From Rhynchosporium graminicola (lineage: Eukaryota > Ascomycota > Leotiomycetes > Helotiales > Ploettnerulaceae), in the NCBI GenBank assembly GCA_900074885.1, contig FJUW01000062.1, positions 338,601 through 402,600 on the forward strand: a DNA stretch of 64,000 nucleotides, given 5' to 3'. The position numbers and the translations under genes were made by a program. Positions 23,064 through 35,723 of the stretch are shown here, in pieces; within the stretch, counting starts at the first letter, position 1; the number at the start of each line of letters is the position of its first letter. The notes under the pieces were generated by a model. It was not told where the DNA came from, did not search any database, and saw only the letters and a list, made by a program, of their open reading frames with translations.

Positions 23064-26000
23064 GAGCATACATGCACGCAGAAAAGCAGTCAACAAGGCG
23101 TGCAGACGATTGGGCTTTTTTGTTGGCCTAGTAGACACCAAGGGCTGTTAGCTTCAGGGGTGCATGCTTGTTTGCCTTATTATGATGCTTGCGGCACGTT
23201 ATGTCACGGCTCGAGTGTGTGGAGGTAAGCGGATTTTCTGTCAGCCTCGCGGTTTGCAAGGCATTGTATGGTGGGCTTTGTCCTTGTGTCTCTCTGTGAA
23301 GGCATCCTTGTGGTGTTCTGATACGGTCGGTCGGATGGATGGCTGGATGGATGGATGGATGGATGTCAATTGTTGAATTACTGTTTGATAAGGGCGGAGC
23401 ACTTGCGCAATTTTGGCTGGGGCTGTCTCTTACGGATCTTGCTTACTCCTTGGTCTTTGCACTTCTTTCGTTCAGGTGGGATGTTAAATAGATTAGATAG
23501 CTAGCTTCATTGTTACGGACTTGATACACATCCCTCTACTCTGAAACCTTCATGTACATTCAAGCTTGATGGTCCTGGCATGAAGCTCCTCTCTGCCTCA
23601 ATCATTCGTCACACCTTCATCACTACACATTCACTACCTTGCTTCCCTGCACGTGGTGGTGCCCCAATCCGTTCCTTACGCACGTGCGTCAATACTGCAA
23701 GTACCCGAGCTGACCTAATATTCGCATCTGTGCATCAGGACCGCAAGGTCATGAAGTGTAAACTATGGAATATGAGCTACAACCATAATCGCAGCCAGCC
23801 TGTATCATCGCCACACTTTACAGCCTTATTGTCTTTCCTCAACTACACTACATAGAAAAGCTTTCCTTTCTAGGTTTGCTGGTTATGTCTGGAGTTTTGA
23901 CTCTGGAGTTAGGGGTTGGGAAACATGGAGGGGCGGCGGCGGCGATGTGATGGTTGGCAAAGGGGAATCAGATAGCGGAATGTGAGGTGACAGTGGAGAA
24001 TCCTGCGCATGCCACAACAGAGACCTGCATGATGTGGAGTTGGTTTGTGGTGTGATGGAAGTGTCGGGATGTACTCTAGTGGTGCTGGTGCTTCCTGGAT
24101 CTACCTTGCGAATCTCGCTTTGAGGAGACCAACGGCCCCAGAAGGCAAGCACGAGAGAGCGATGCGAGCCTTGCGGTGATTTGGTTTGACGAGCTTGGAT
24201 CGGTAAAGGTAGGGCTTGGGGAAGTTTTTGGTATATATACATACATGTGGAGCTTGAGACAACTCTTTAATTTCTTTTAGGGAAGTGAAGTGGAGTGCGT
24301 TGAGTAAATAGCGTAGGTGGGTGATGCGTTGGGTAGTTGATACCAATCGATGTGAACGAAGTCGTAGAATCGATACGAGCTGAAGATCTGTGGATGTCTT
24401 GATTGAGAAATTTGTTGCGTAAGTAGTTGTATGGTGGGAGATGGTATAAGAGCGTAGTAACGTCGTTATTAGTCTCTGCTTGACACTCAAGAGAACAGAT
24501 AAGTAAGTGTGACGCAGCGACGCTACTCTCACATGCAATGTCTCTGGTACGCATGTTTGAGTTATCATTTTGTGTTTACTCAGTACAGCCTTAATGATCA
24601 GGGTGCGCTGAGGTTTTGACGATCTGATTTATGGATTCAAATATTTGGAGGCTAGCTATTAATGCAGGAGAGCCTCTGGCCCTTCCGTATGATATCAGAA
24701 GCAGGAGTGGAGTAGCGGCAACAAACTCCTGATGCTAGCGGAATGATGATCATGGATTTAATATCATCCCGGTCATAGAAATGGTATTACTAGACTCATG
24801 CTTCCCCCTCTTCATGAGCTAAATGTTCACGCTGCAACCCTTGCATTTCATGGCTCGATAATTTGGACATTTCAAAAGATCGCATATAGTAACGTGTATC
24901 TTGATCTCTTCTCTAAATTCTGGTAGCTGGATCTAGAAATTTGGGTATACTGTCTGCACCCAAATATCAAGGCATTGAAATACGCCATTGTGGCTAGAAG
25001 GAAATATCGTCAGTGAATTCACTATAGATCGGAACGGTTTGCTTCAAAAATCAACCACTTATACTTGAGTAGGCCGCTTTAAATTCGAACCTTCCCTGAT
25101 TCTAATACAAACTCGTCGTACAAGCGCATGTTTGCGGCACATATATAGCCCTTCCGAGAATGCGATTACAAGATTAAATATGCCAGGTACCCAGAACAAT
25201 ACCAGACTCCCTCCGGCACCCGCTCATTTGATATGATATCAATCATAAAGCTTTGTGACTTATTCGATTATACCTAGCCTCCATATCCCAACATCTCAAC
25301 ATCGTAGGCTGTTTATAACAGAGCACGTATTGACAACAAGTAGACATCACGTAAGCAGAGTGAATGCTGCAGTATTCCCCTCACAATTGATAACTAAAAG
25401 TTTACCCAGGTCAAGTTAGACATTGATCAGAAGAAGAGGGAACGTCAATAGAGATCCGTGGAACTCTGCACTTCTCTTCACAAAATAAAGCCCTGAGCTT
25501 TACCACTTTCTTGCCATTCTCACGCCAGCAATCTTTGGCTGCTGAGCTTATATGTTTATCTCTATACTCGTGGATCATCGATTGATGTAGCGATTTACTC
25601 TTAGAGCAAGCATTGAAGTTTGCTTTCTCTTGAGGGCATGTTTTTTTATCCTCTTCTTCTTTCCTTCTCAAGGTAATTGAAACTAGTTTTCTCAACTACA
25701 AAGGACGGAGGGATATACAGTCGATTTAAAAGCGGGGATACCTTTTCCTTCCTTCGCGACAATCAAAGGGATCAGGACGATCTCGGTGGCTCATGAAATT
25801 CGATTTCGTAATAACGATACAAGAGTCGGCGTCTTTTTGAGAACTTGAAAAAATTCATCGATAGAACCCCATCTGGTCGCTATCCATATCATTGATTACT
25901 TTGTAGCAGAAAGAAAATGAACATTCGGAGTATAAGAGTTTTGACAATAGAAGATAGAACGACAATGTGGGCTGGTTACACTTGCCTGGGTATGAGGGTT

Positions 26001-27109
26001 AACTGTTTTAGTAGCCGAAATACTGATACTCAAGGTTCGTATCCTCAGGGCGCTCGCATTCGAAGAAGATGGTTCTATGTCATTTCGAACTTTCTGGATC
26101 GTGGTGTTGCTGGACATGTTGTTAATGTTATTGCTTGTTGCCGTTCATAGAGGAGCTCTCAGTCGAGGCAGTATTGTCTACTTGAAGAACGACCAGGGTG
26201 TTACTACTACTGATAACAGTCGAAATATGACCCCCGCGTTAGTGATTTTGATTGATTAGTACATTAAAAAAGTGAGACGAATAAGTTTGTCTCTAGTTTT
26301 GATTATGATAACTCCTTGCACAGCCGATACTTGCTACTATCGCTGCCCTGAAGACTTTAAAGGGCCGCTAAACTTGTCGCCGTCGGAGACAAAATACCAC
26401 AGCAACTGTACAAGGAGCTCGAATGGAAACAAGCCCTCAAAACGGAGTTTGATCAAGAGGCCCTAGGTAAGAAAAATGATGTCCCCATTTTTTTAATAGT
26501 CTATGCTGCCCTTGACAATTCCGATTCAAGGTATCTGGGAATGAAATGACAATTCGACGTTGAATGGCAATAAGATGCTTGATCGCTGCAGACAATGATT
26601 TAAGCTATTTATCTCCGGCAAAATAGACCAACTTTCATCTCAAGTATTCATTGAGCAATACGTTATGCTGGGGTATCATTTTTTGGATGTGCTACATGCA
26701 AAACTCGATAACAGATCTTTGATCTTGAGGTCCATCTCAGAGTTGAACTCAGAACCCTGCATATGAAGCGTCAAAAGTCGAAGAGTCATTGATGATTTTA
26801 TGATCCATTCATGACCTGCTCTCAATTATGTACATACCCACTTGTAGGTAAAGGTAGACACACTATGAAGCAACGAAGCGAGCCTTGGCAAACAAACGCC
26901 TCTTGATGCTAGGACGACCAGTCTCGTTGAGATCGGTCGCAGCAACACTCTGGTTTCCTCGGGACGCCTTAATTCTTATGTCTAACACTACCATGTCCTG
27001 TCAACCTGTCGCAAAATGCTGGATTTTATGGACTGTTGTTATCCACGTCTCACGTGATAGGCTTAAGTAAGGAGATGACCTCGTCTAACCAGAGATCCTT
27101 TCCCCAGGA
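23064..27109. other. intergenic, no supported gene
   Basis: Four kilobases with a GGAT microsatellite near the left end. Two minus-strand frames were considered: 23883-24568 (overlapping frames, low complexity) and 25411-25695 (94 codons with six Cys but no signal peptide). Neither has enough support. Bases 24,600-26,900 are A/T-rich. Confidence 0.45.
23332..23364. repeat. (GGAT)n microsatellite
   Basis: Imperfect run of about eight GGAT units, interrupted once (ggctgg), downstream of the small 101-residue gene. Confidence 0.9.
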
Positions 27110-28138
27110 ATGGGCGAGCCGTCGAACACCACGATGCCTTCCAATCTGACAACAGATTTGAGCCCTCATCTAGCTCTTGTGACAGGTGCGAGCGGTGGCA
27201 TAGGAAAAGCAACATGCCTTGCACTCGCCTTGCTAGGTTGCTCAGTAGCCGTGCATTATCATTCATCTGAAGACAAAGCAACAACACTCGTGAGAGAGCT
27301 CATTGATAAAGGCGTTAGGGCTGGAAGTTTCAAGGCGGATCTGACAAATTATCACGAGGTTTGTGCATGTATTACCCTTCAGTCCTACCTACCACTTCCG
27401 CTTCCTCTCTGCCTTTTTACATCTGGTATGGTTGAATATGATTGTAAGCATTGTGCTTAAGGCATACATCAGGTCCGAAGCCTGCACGCAGAAGTTGTCT
27501 CCTCCCTAGGTCATCCCACGATCTTGTTCAATAACGCCGGTCTTACGCTCTAATCCGGCATCAAGAAGATCACCGAGATCTCAATCGAGGAATTCGAGCA
27601 TACCTGGAAAGCAAACTGTGGAAGCGCTTTCCTGTTGACGCAGCTTTTTCTACCCGAGATGGAGAGGCAGGGCTGGGAAAGAGTCATTTTCTGTAGTAGT
27701 ATGGCAGGATTCAATAGTGGGGTTGTGGGACCGCATTATGCGTAATTTACTTACTCTCATATCCCTTTCTTCATGAGGAAATGTGCAGCTTTTAAGGGAA
27801 TGGACCAAACTGACGACATGATAATAGATCTTCCAAATCAGCCTTGCACGGTTTGGTCCATTGGCTCGCAGGTGCATATGCTACATCTGGCGTAACGATT
27901 GATGGAGTGGCTCCTGCGTTGATACAGGAAACCACTATGTTACCTGGGAATAACGAAGAGTTAGCTAAGAGTAAGACTCACTTGTCGTTTCAAAGATTGA
28001 ATCTGATCGTAACTAGAAATCCCTATTGGCCGACTGGGCTTCCCGGACGAAGTCGCCGAAACTGTCTTGTGGATGGTAAAGACTGGATACGTCACGAACA
28101 AAGTGATTGCTATTGATGGTGGATTTTTTATTCAGTAA
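27110..28138 (+). pseudogene. short-chain dehydrogenase/reductase with one nonsense codon
   Basis: Classical SDR oxidoreductase resembling 3-oxoacyl-reductase types. Exons 27110-27358, 27473-27741, 27828-27970 and 28017-28138 join in frame across introns of 114, 86, 46 bp and would encode 260 positions. Seen: cofactor motif LVTGASGGIGKA, the structural motif LFNNAG, catalytic Ser in FCSSMAG, the active-site YASSK (Tyr-x-x-x-Lys, split by intron 2), and a C-terminal GRLGFPDEVAETVLWMVKTG...IDGG. Everything is intact except a TAA at 27551-27553, right after NNAGLTL, where relatives usually have a codon such as Lys. The stop cuts off the catalytic half, so the gene is probably inactive. No short intron can remove it. 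A sequencing error or stop readthrough cannot be excluded from sequence alone. Confidence 0.85.
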
Positions 28139-28759
28139 TACCGTCTTCGAAGAGGCTCTTGGGGGCCGACTTTTAAGGAACCTCTGCAAATGCAGTCACA
28201 ATCCATTCTAGAATGGAAAGTGCCTGCATGTCTCAGCTAAAAGTGGGAGACTCCACACCGTTTAGGGAGTATCGAATTTCCTGTTTGTCTATTATTGCAG
28301 AAGTACGAGAAGTTCTGGCGCAAGTGCGCCACGTGCCTCAGGAGTGCAAAAATTCTCTTGTATCCTTTGTCTGACTGGAAAGAGAAACATTTATTGATTG
28401 AAGAGATATACAATGGGCATTATGTTCAAACACCAGCGTTCTTTCATGCTCAGCTTCCAGGATTTCCAAAACAAAGAGCCGTCTGCACAATGCAAGCATC
28501 ATCTGAATTTGTTTCAATGACCTTTACGAGTCAGAAGAAGAACAAATGGAAGACACCCTCGTACATTTGTTTGTTGGTTATTTGAATAGCAGAACAATGC
28601 TGTCCTATGTATAACAATCATGCTCGAGGACCTACAACTTGACCGAAATCTCCATCCCAAATAAAAAATCGTCCCTTCCAGTTCCTACTTCCATAGCCCT
28701 CTTCCAACAAACCTTCAGAGATTTTCCAACTAAGCCGTCAACTCCACACCTGCAAAGCT
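28139..28759. other. intergenic, no gene seen
   Basis: Short gap between the SDR pseudogene and the secreted protein gene. A 96-codon frame at 28295-28585 has no recognisable features. Confidence 0.45.
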
Positions 28760-29584
28760 ATGCAGATCTCAATCACTTTCCTCAGCATCGTGCTCTCGCT
28801 CTCTACCATCAGCTTCGGCCTGCCTTCCAACAGCACTCGATTCGGTTTGATCGGCAACGAGCTGCACGAGGAAGAACCGAAATCGGATCTTCAGACTCTC
28901 GGCGTTGAGAGCTCCACGCAATCTCCAACACGACGCAGAACTACAGGATCTTCCAGTTACACTTTCACTCGTGTTCACACAGTGGTCGAGACAATCCGCA
29001 CCACGTTCAAAATCACGGCTGCCACTGGAGACTCTTCAATGTGTCTTCATACCCACTCGATGAACGGAGCAGAGATGATCCACACGAGACCATGCGCCTT
29101 GACAGGTCTGCCTCCTGCTCCTCCTTCGACCATCTCGGCCGCCGCCGAGGTGTCAATGTGCGTGGACACGCATACCCAGAACGGCACAGCGTTCCTCACG
29201 CATACAATTCCTTGCTCCCTCACAGACCGATCATACGGACATCAAGTCGTCACCGAGAAACCCTTTTCACATGTTCTCTGCAGAACCTGCGATACTGTCA
29301 CATCTACAATGACTTTCGTTGAGAATGATCTCACGAGTTTGGCAACGACAACTCTGACAATCAACCCGGATTGTCCAGACTGTTTCCTCGCCAACATGAC
29401 ATACACCGATCGCGGTGTTGATAACACCATCACCTACACCACAGAGCAGTGGCAGCAGAGCAGTGTGGCTTGGAACCCCGATGCCCTTCCTGTCACCACC
29501 GTCGCCATTCCACTTCCCATGCTCAGCAAGACCGTCTATATCACTCGCCGATCCGAACCCACCTCTAGCTCTGAGTCTGTCTGA
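28760..29584 (+). CDS. secreted Cys-containing protein of unknown function (274 aa)
   Basis: Single-exon gene. A hydrophobic signal peptide (MQISITFLSIVLSLSTISFG) precedes a Thr/Ser-rich mature protein. Two segments, about residues 93-115 and 132-154, match each other (SMCxxTHxxNG....HTxPCxLT), pointing to an internal duplication with two conserved Cys each. A later CRTC and a CPDC pair suggest further disulfides. Many Thr/Ser residues and some N-glycosylation sequons fit a secreted or cell-wall-associated glycoprotein. No transmembrane helix or obvious GPI signal is seen at the C-terminus (RSEPTSSSESV). I do not recognise a named domain, so the function is open. The start is chosen because it gives the signal peptide directly. 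Confidence 0.78.
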   Translation: MQISITFLSIVLSLSTISFGLPSNSTRFGLIGNELHEEEPKSDLQTLGVESSTQSPTRRRTTGSSSYTFTRVHTVVETIRTTFKITAATGDSSMCLHTHSMNGAEMIHTRPCALTGLPPAPPSTISAAAEVSMCVDTHTQNGTAFLTHTIPCSLTDRSYGHQVVTEKPFSHVLCRTCDTVTSTMTFVENDLTSLATTTLTINPDCPDCFLANMTYTDRGVDNTITYTTEQWQQSSVAWNPDALPVTTVAIPLPMLSKTVYITRRSEPTSSSESV

Positions 29585-30738
29585 ACGATCTGTGTGGGAT
29601 CCTGTCCGAGTGAGCGCGTGAACTGCGAGTGCAACAATCGGATGAAGTTTCCTTTGCCTTTTCTTTGTCTATTGCGTTATCTTTCATCTCTTTCTCTCCT
29701 TGTTGAAAATGCGTAGAGATAAAGGAGAAACAAATGGGCGGTCATCTGCTTTTGCGAATTGTAAATCTGGCATCATACCAATTTAAAAAAAAATCCCCCT
29801 GCAAATTAAGTACCTTGAGCTTCCTGTGACGTTAAGTGTATTTTCCTGTAAACTTCAAATTTCTTTATTGTGAACGATAATAACTTCCCCGAATCGGTGA
29901 GACTGACACTTACTTATATTATTGAAAATTGTTATTTTTTGCATCAGATCCTCTTAGACACGCAGAGTATGATTCAATTGTTGACATGTTATCCGAGGGT
30001 CTATGTCACGTATCGGCAGAAAACCCCTCCTGAGTACCTAAACGCTTCCTATGTATCTCACACAAAGTTCCTTAACGTCTTGAACAGATTCAGAAGTAAA
30101 GCACATATTTAAATTTCCAAAGTATCTACTTGGTTCTTGCACGCATCTTTGGAGCGTAAGGAAGTAAAAATGCAGGGTGGAGGAAGATGCGGAGTACTTG
30201 GGAGCTGTTCGAGACGACCGCTGATAATGTAGAGCTTACAAAGGACGTTTTCATTCTGGTAGAACCAGATGGCTCGAAAAGAATCAGAGTCACATTTAAA
30301 GGGTAGAAATGTTATCGGGCAAGAGAAAAACGTCGGTAACCTCCATTCTTTTTTTGTCGTTCTCTGAATACCAAGATATTTGAGAGAACTAAAATCGCTG
30401 GTACTAGAGACATGATTATTTATACATTTAGTCCACTTATCTCTACACTTCGGCAATTGACATGTAAAATCCATACCCTGACATTGGATGGTTTTGTTTC
30501 CCGATGTTCACGAGAAAGTGAACAAATGATTTATATGAATTAAGCCTTTGAAGTGATTGCACCAGCCTTTCCCAAGCCAACTGAGAGACCACAAGAGCGA
30601 GCTAGGTGAATTTTATTTCCGCGAACCTATAAATAGCTTCCTCCACGCAGACACCAATTCTGCGTCGCCTTCCAAAGTATTTTCTGACAACTTTTTTCAA
30701 ACACCTTCGAGATCAAACTTATTCACACCATACAACCA
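29585..30738. other. intergenic, promoter of 2EXR gene
   Basis: No supported gene. A 121-codon minus-strand frame at 30109-30474 has scattered Cys residues but no signal peptide or domain. The right end carries the TATA element of the next gene. Confidence 0.45.
30628..30636 (+). promoter_or_regulatory. TATA box of the 2EXR-domain gene
   Basis: A consensus tataaatag lies 103 bp upstream of the candidate ATG at 30739, a normal spacing for a fungal core promoter. It supports transcription starting before that ATG. Confidence 0.5.
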
Positions 30739-31972
30739 ATGACCAACTCGTACCGCCCAGTATCAAACCCAACGGAAGTCAATGCAAGTTCAATTTGCTC
30801 TTACTGCCTCGAGATCAAGCCTTGTATTCGTCGGAGGCTAACTAACTGGTCCAGAAAGCTCATCAAGTCAAGATAGCTCGGCTTCACCAATCATGAACCC
30901 CTCGACATCAATGGACTCATCTGGAACGGCAATCCTCATCTCCCTACTGGGAACCCTTAGGGATTTCTCTCTTCTCAGTCCAGAGTTGCCTACTACTGAA
31001 AGCATTCCGGAGGAAATAGGCACCTTTACTAGGTTCCCGAAGCTTCCTCTCGAGTAAGATCAGTCGCGCACTTCCCTCTGAAGCAGTAGATCTCCAGGAA
31101 GCCCCTTACTATTACTTTACAAAAGCTAATTCTCCTAATAATATAGGCTTCGACGTGAAATTTGGAAATTAAGCCTCCCAGAAGGCAGTCATGTGGGCAT
31201 CACTGTCGGCAATATCTGCGATGGCGATACTCGTGTCATCGGCAGCCCGCAAGAGCCGCCAAGCACACTTCGAGCTTGCAAGGACAGTCGCGTGGAGACT
31301 TTATCTTGTTATACCGTAATTCCCGTTCAGCGGATGACCATTCAATACCCTTACGGGCTTCCTGCTCCACAGACGCTGTACGCGTTCACTTTCAATCCTG
31401 AAGCCGACGCCTTGTACGCAGACAGCAGTCTCTGTTTCAATCTTCCGGACCGATCAAGCCTCGTTCGATGGCTTAAGAATCTCAATGAAACAAATGGCTC
31501 CGTTATTAGCAGTATCACCTCACCCGAGATTCGAGAAGTTGCATACGAAAAGCTCTGGACATATAGAACAACATTCAACATGTTTGCTGAGATGCAAAAC
31601 ACATTGCTCACATTCTCTGGTCTCAGAGTCGTCCGATTCACCTCTATGTTTTCAAACCGCCAAGCCCATGAGAGGGAGTTTCACGGGCTCCCTGACTCGT
31701 ATTGTTTTTCGATAATGGAAGAAAGAGAAATTCGTAGGAAAACGTATGAACGGTGCATCAATTTCTGGTTGGTAAGGAATTCGGACAAGTTCGCAACTGG
31801 GAAGGCTCCTGCGGTAAGTGCTGTATGGCTGCTACCGCTCTCTACAGACCCTCTCCTTCTTCTGGATCTTGTCAAAGGAAAGTCGTCTGTAGATGCCGAA
31901 AGCAGCAGAGTAGAACAGCGTATTGATATTCTGGAGTACTCGAGTGCCTTGATGTTGATATCTGGCAAATAA
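30739..31972 (+). CDS. 2EXR-domain protein
   Basis: Fungal 2EXR-family protein; molecular function is unknown for the family. Proposed exons are 30739-30787, 30855-31053 and 31147-31972 (357 residues). The diagnostic start of the domain, RFPKLPLELRREIWKLSLP, is created by joining exons 2 and 3 across a 93 bp intron (gtaaga...atatag), which firmly supports that splice. The family's later segments follow: ACKDSRVETL ('xxCRxSRxxxL'-like) and FNPEADALYAD ('NPxxDxLY'-like). The first intron uses an unusual gttcaa donor. It keeps the frame and has a ctaac branch site, but an alternative start at ATG 30893 would avoid it. Ser-rich residues 1-70 are probably disordered. A gtaagt inside exon 3 (31815) is read through, as the sequence stays open to the stop. 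Confidence 0.8.
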
Positions 31973-32579
31973 ACAGCACAATCGAGGGAAAGCTTACCGG
32001 AAGTTATGCAATAGAAGCAGCTCGATAAAGCGAGGTAGATGGGAACGCAGGAATAAACCATTTCAATAATTAACGAGGTCTTCATAGTGTGACATTTTTA
32101 GTGTCCATATTCTGCCGTGATTCGCGCTCAGGTCTGCAAAATGTCGTGGTTAATTAGTATTTTCTGAGAGGATGTACTGTGAGAGTCCCAGTGATATTCC
32201 TGGGACCCGATTAACAATTATCGCTTATGGTATGGACTGTATCGTCCTCTGAGTCCTTCATATCCAAAGCTTTCAACAGTTTTTTGATGATACCGCGATT
32301 GCTTGTCTATATTATTCTGTCGCTTTGATAAGAGATTTAATATTTCCGTGCTCTTGGTTAAACCAAGGGTATTGCATCTGTTTTGCCTAAATTTTTCACA
32401 ATAGCTCAGGAACCATGATCCTTGGCCATCTAAGATGTTGTCTTTCTCAAACGACCGTACTTCTGGGTAAATTTTTCTTACCTTGAATAACCTATGTTCA
32501 CGTGCTTTAGGACAACAAGTATTGTCTCTCAAATTTATCATCATCCATATGAGCTGAGCATTTTCAGGGCGAAGGGAAC

Positions 32580-34140
32580 AATATTTTAGAAACTTTTAAC
32601 TAAAGAACACGATCTGTTACCCCCGATGATCAGTATCTGCAATTGGCCAATAGAAGGTAAATAAATAAGTAGCTATATAGTATGTATATTTACTTAGTAG
32701 TTAGCGTATACTATAGCTTGAGAGTCGAGTTTTCATTCAGAAACTTCTATATATATGAACAGACTCGCTTAGGAGTTACCGATATTGTCACTTGACGATT
32801 GTAGCAGACCAAGCGAATTTAATCTATAAGTGATAAATCCTTTCCAAAAAACTTCACTTACAGTTATTTTACCCTAGTCATCTCGCACGACTTTATAAAC
32901 AGTTGGCGATTCTCTTCTAGCGAGAGTCATAATATCGAGCATTGCACCCTCAATTTTTGATCAACTCGCTTCCCTTATAATGCGAGTTGGTAAATAACAC
33001 CTCTATTACTTAAATAACAGCTACTAGCTTACTTAATAATAGCTCTATCTCTCTATTTACTTTCTATTCAAGAAGGTCTAGCAGTAAAGATACACGTAAG
33101 ATGGATTATCGAAGCTAGTAGAGCTCTTATTTGACGCTGTATTATAAGCAGGGAAGAAGTAAAAGCTAGCGTACTTTTAGGAAGCCAAAATTAGAGCGCT
33201 AATAATGACCTAGCTATATTTATCCGTTAAGCTAGAGGAGTTGTAAGCTATAGATAGTTATTGTTAGAGTTGAAGAGAGAAGCTTCTACTAAGTCAGAGA
33301 GAGAGAGGGAGATAAGACTAAGACTCTGATGCCGACTTGCCTGCTATTCAAAGCGGTAGGCGTAGATGTAGTAGTAGCTCTGGTAGGGCGTAGAGTGAAA
33401 GGTAGAGGTAAAGAAGTCGACGATTCAGGTGTTATTTAACAAGCACGCTTCGTGATTAGCCTAATAGGCGAGCAGGGAGGTTATTTAGCGAGTATAGTAG
33501 CTCCCTTACGCTTAGAGGGAGGCCTGTTACGATAACAGTCGTGTCGTTGTAGTCATGATTGAAGGTTAAATCGAAATTAACGTAACTGCAGATATTTCCT
33601 CTCGCTTTACTAATAAGCCATCAGAAAAAGAAATTTAAAGTTCAACATTTTTGAAAACTTTTTACTCCAAAATACGCAAACGAACGAGAGGAGTATTTGC
33701 GCTTATTGCTTTTTTCATTGGGCCCTAATAGTGAAGTCGTATTATACTAAAGTAAATAGGAATTTGCTTTTTGAGGGAACTATTTTCTGTTAAAGGAGAA
33801 TTTATATATATATATTATCAGAAAACTTTTTGATTTCTTAGTGGAATTAGAAAAGTGAGAAAGCTAAATAGCTTTAGCTATCTAAACGGAGCTTTTGAAG
33901 AAGAAAAATTCTCCACTTTTTATATGATATGAAATTTACCGTGTTTGAAGCGGTCCAACTGTAGGAGATACCATTAGCCAATTTCAAATATCGCTGAACC
34001 GGGAGTAACAGATCAAGCTCACCAACACTAACGCGATATGACCTCGAATCAGAAGACCATTTCTAATATGTAGTAATAAGTTTTGAAACCGCATTGCAAG
34101 ATTTTATGAATTTTGGTGGATTAAAGTGATAATTTTGCAA
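32580..34140. mobile_element. probable RIP-mutated repeat or transposon relic
   Basis: Very rich in TpA steps (tag, cta, taa triplets dominate) and poor in CpA/TpG, especially at 32,990-33,540. That is the footprint of repeat-induced point mutation, which turns CpA into TpA in duplicated DNA. All six frames are dense with stops. A tgttacgataaca motif at about 33528-33540 resembles an LTR-like terminus, but no matching second terminus was found. The element type and exact borders are unknown. Base composition was judged by eye, not computed. Confidence 0.5.
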
Positions 34141-35669
34141 CTCTGCCAGTGAAGATCTGCGGACTGTGCATGTCTTAGATCTCGAATATCATCGCGTCAT
34201 GACTTCGTCCGTGCATGACTCGATACTACTGTCGCCATCACTGGGCGAGATGCACGCTCGACATGAACATCTATGAAGCATATTGAAGAACTGTGCCAGT
34301 AGTGGTTTTTGTGCCTTGAAATACTCAAATATAATTTTTCGGCGCTGCGTACAAATTTGAAGGAGCGAGAGATGTCACCTTAGGATTGACGACCGAGACA
34401 ACCTTGATTTACAAGGAAGGCGTATAACTATACCTTATCTCTGATAGCCCCGTTCCGGAGACACATATTTCTCTTGTAATTCTTGAACATATTCATCGGA
34501 TTCGACAGTATTCAAGCCGCCTCTGCTTTTCCCCGTTGGTATCGTGTTGACCCACAATTCGCGAATGATATAAAAGCAGCTTTGTAAGCCTCACTGCTCT
34601 TCTGATCCTGCTACCATTCATACACATTATGTCAAGCATCCCCACTATCGAACCCGCGAAACTACAACAATAGCCAAACTCACTTCCATCTAGTGGCTTT
34701 TGGAAATGGCTTCTTGGAAACGGAACCAGCCGAAGTCAGGCAATCAGAGTGTCTTGAAAGTAACAATCTATCCTGATGAGACATCACCGTAGAACGATGC
34801 CCCGACAGGAGTAATCTGCTGTCCTTTATCCGATCTGACATCTGTTATCGTCTAATTTAGATTTGATCATCCGAAAGAATATTTCCTATGGAATTCAAGC
34901 CTTCCAGAATTCCTCGGAAAACCCACACGTTCTTCCTGACGAGATGACGCAAACTCGATATTCTTCCAGACGACAATGGAAAGATCTGCCAAAGAATTAG
35001 GAAAATCTACGGAAGGAACCGTAGATTTCTACTCACTATCTCCAGGCTACGGCAGGCAAACTGTAGCTCGCTGACCTAGCTGTATGTATGTGATATTTCA
35101 TGATCGAAAATCGGAGCAGTTTTAGGAGAAATAACGCTGATGATGATAGTTTTTTCCGTCAGGAATCGCCACTAGAGCACATCAAAACCTCCTAGGGGGG
35201 TTCACGACGTTCTAAGCTAGGGACTTACATATATAAGCATAATGCCTGTTTAAAGGTTAACTAAGGGGCCGTTTTGAACAAAGAAGAATACTACGCATAT
35301 CTCCGCCGGTTGGGATAATTACCCTAGGTTCGGAATCTAGACTGAGGCCGGAGCCTCAATTAGGGTCGGACACCCCCCCAGATTTGTCTTAGTATATGCG
35401 CATACTCGAAATCCTTCATTTCGAGGAAACTAGCGCCTCCAAGCTCTTCTATCCCTATGTCTACATTCCTCGCCTTGCATACTCTCGGTCACAGGAGCGA
35501 AATTCGCTTTCTCGTATATCCTCTCATACTTCAATCGTATTAATGAATTTCCTGCGTTATAGTATCTACCCGTCCGAAGGTATATTCCTAATCGAGTGGC
35601 GAAAGGGGCCATCTGTAGAGGAAATAGGCGAGGCAAGAGTCTATAAGGAGCTAAAGGACAGCAGTGAAA

Positions 35670-35671
<2 letters not shown>

Positions 35672-35719
<48 letters not shown>
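35672..35719. repeat. (GA)n microsatellite
   Basis: About 23 uninterrupted GA units, the longest perfect dinucleotide run in the window. Confidence 0.95.

Positions 35720-35723
<4 letters not shown>

Noticed and set aside
25411..25695. 94-codon Cys-containing frame on the minus strand, candidate small secreted protein
   Set aside because: No signal peptide at its start and no upstream exon that supplies one.
31815..31850. Possible 34-bp intron near the end of the 2EXR gene
   Set aside because: Too short for a normal intron, lacks a clear branch site, and the frame is open without it.
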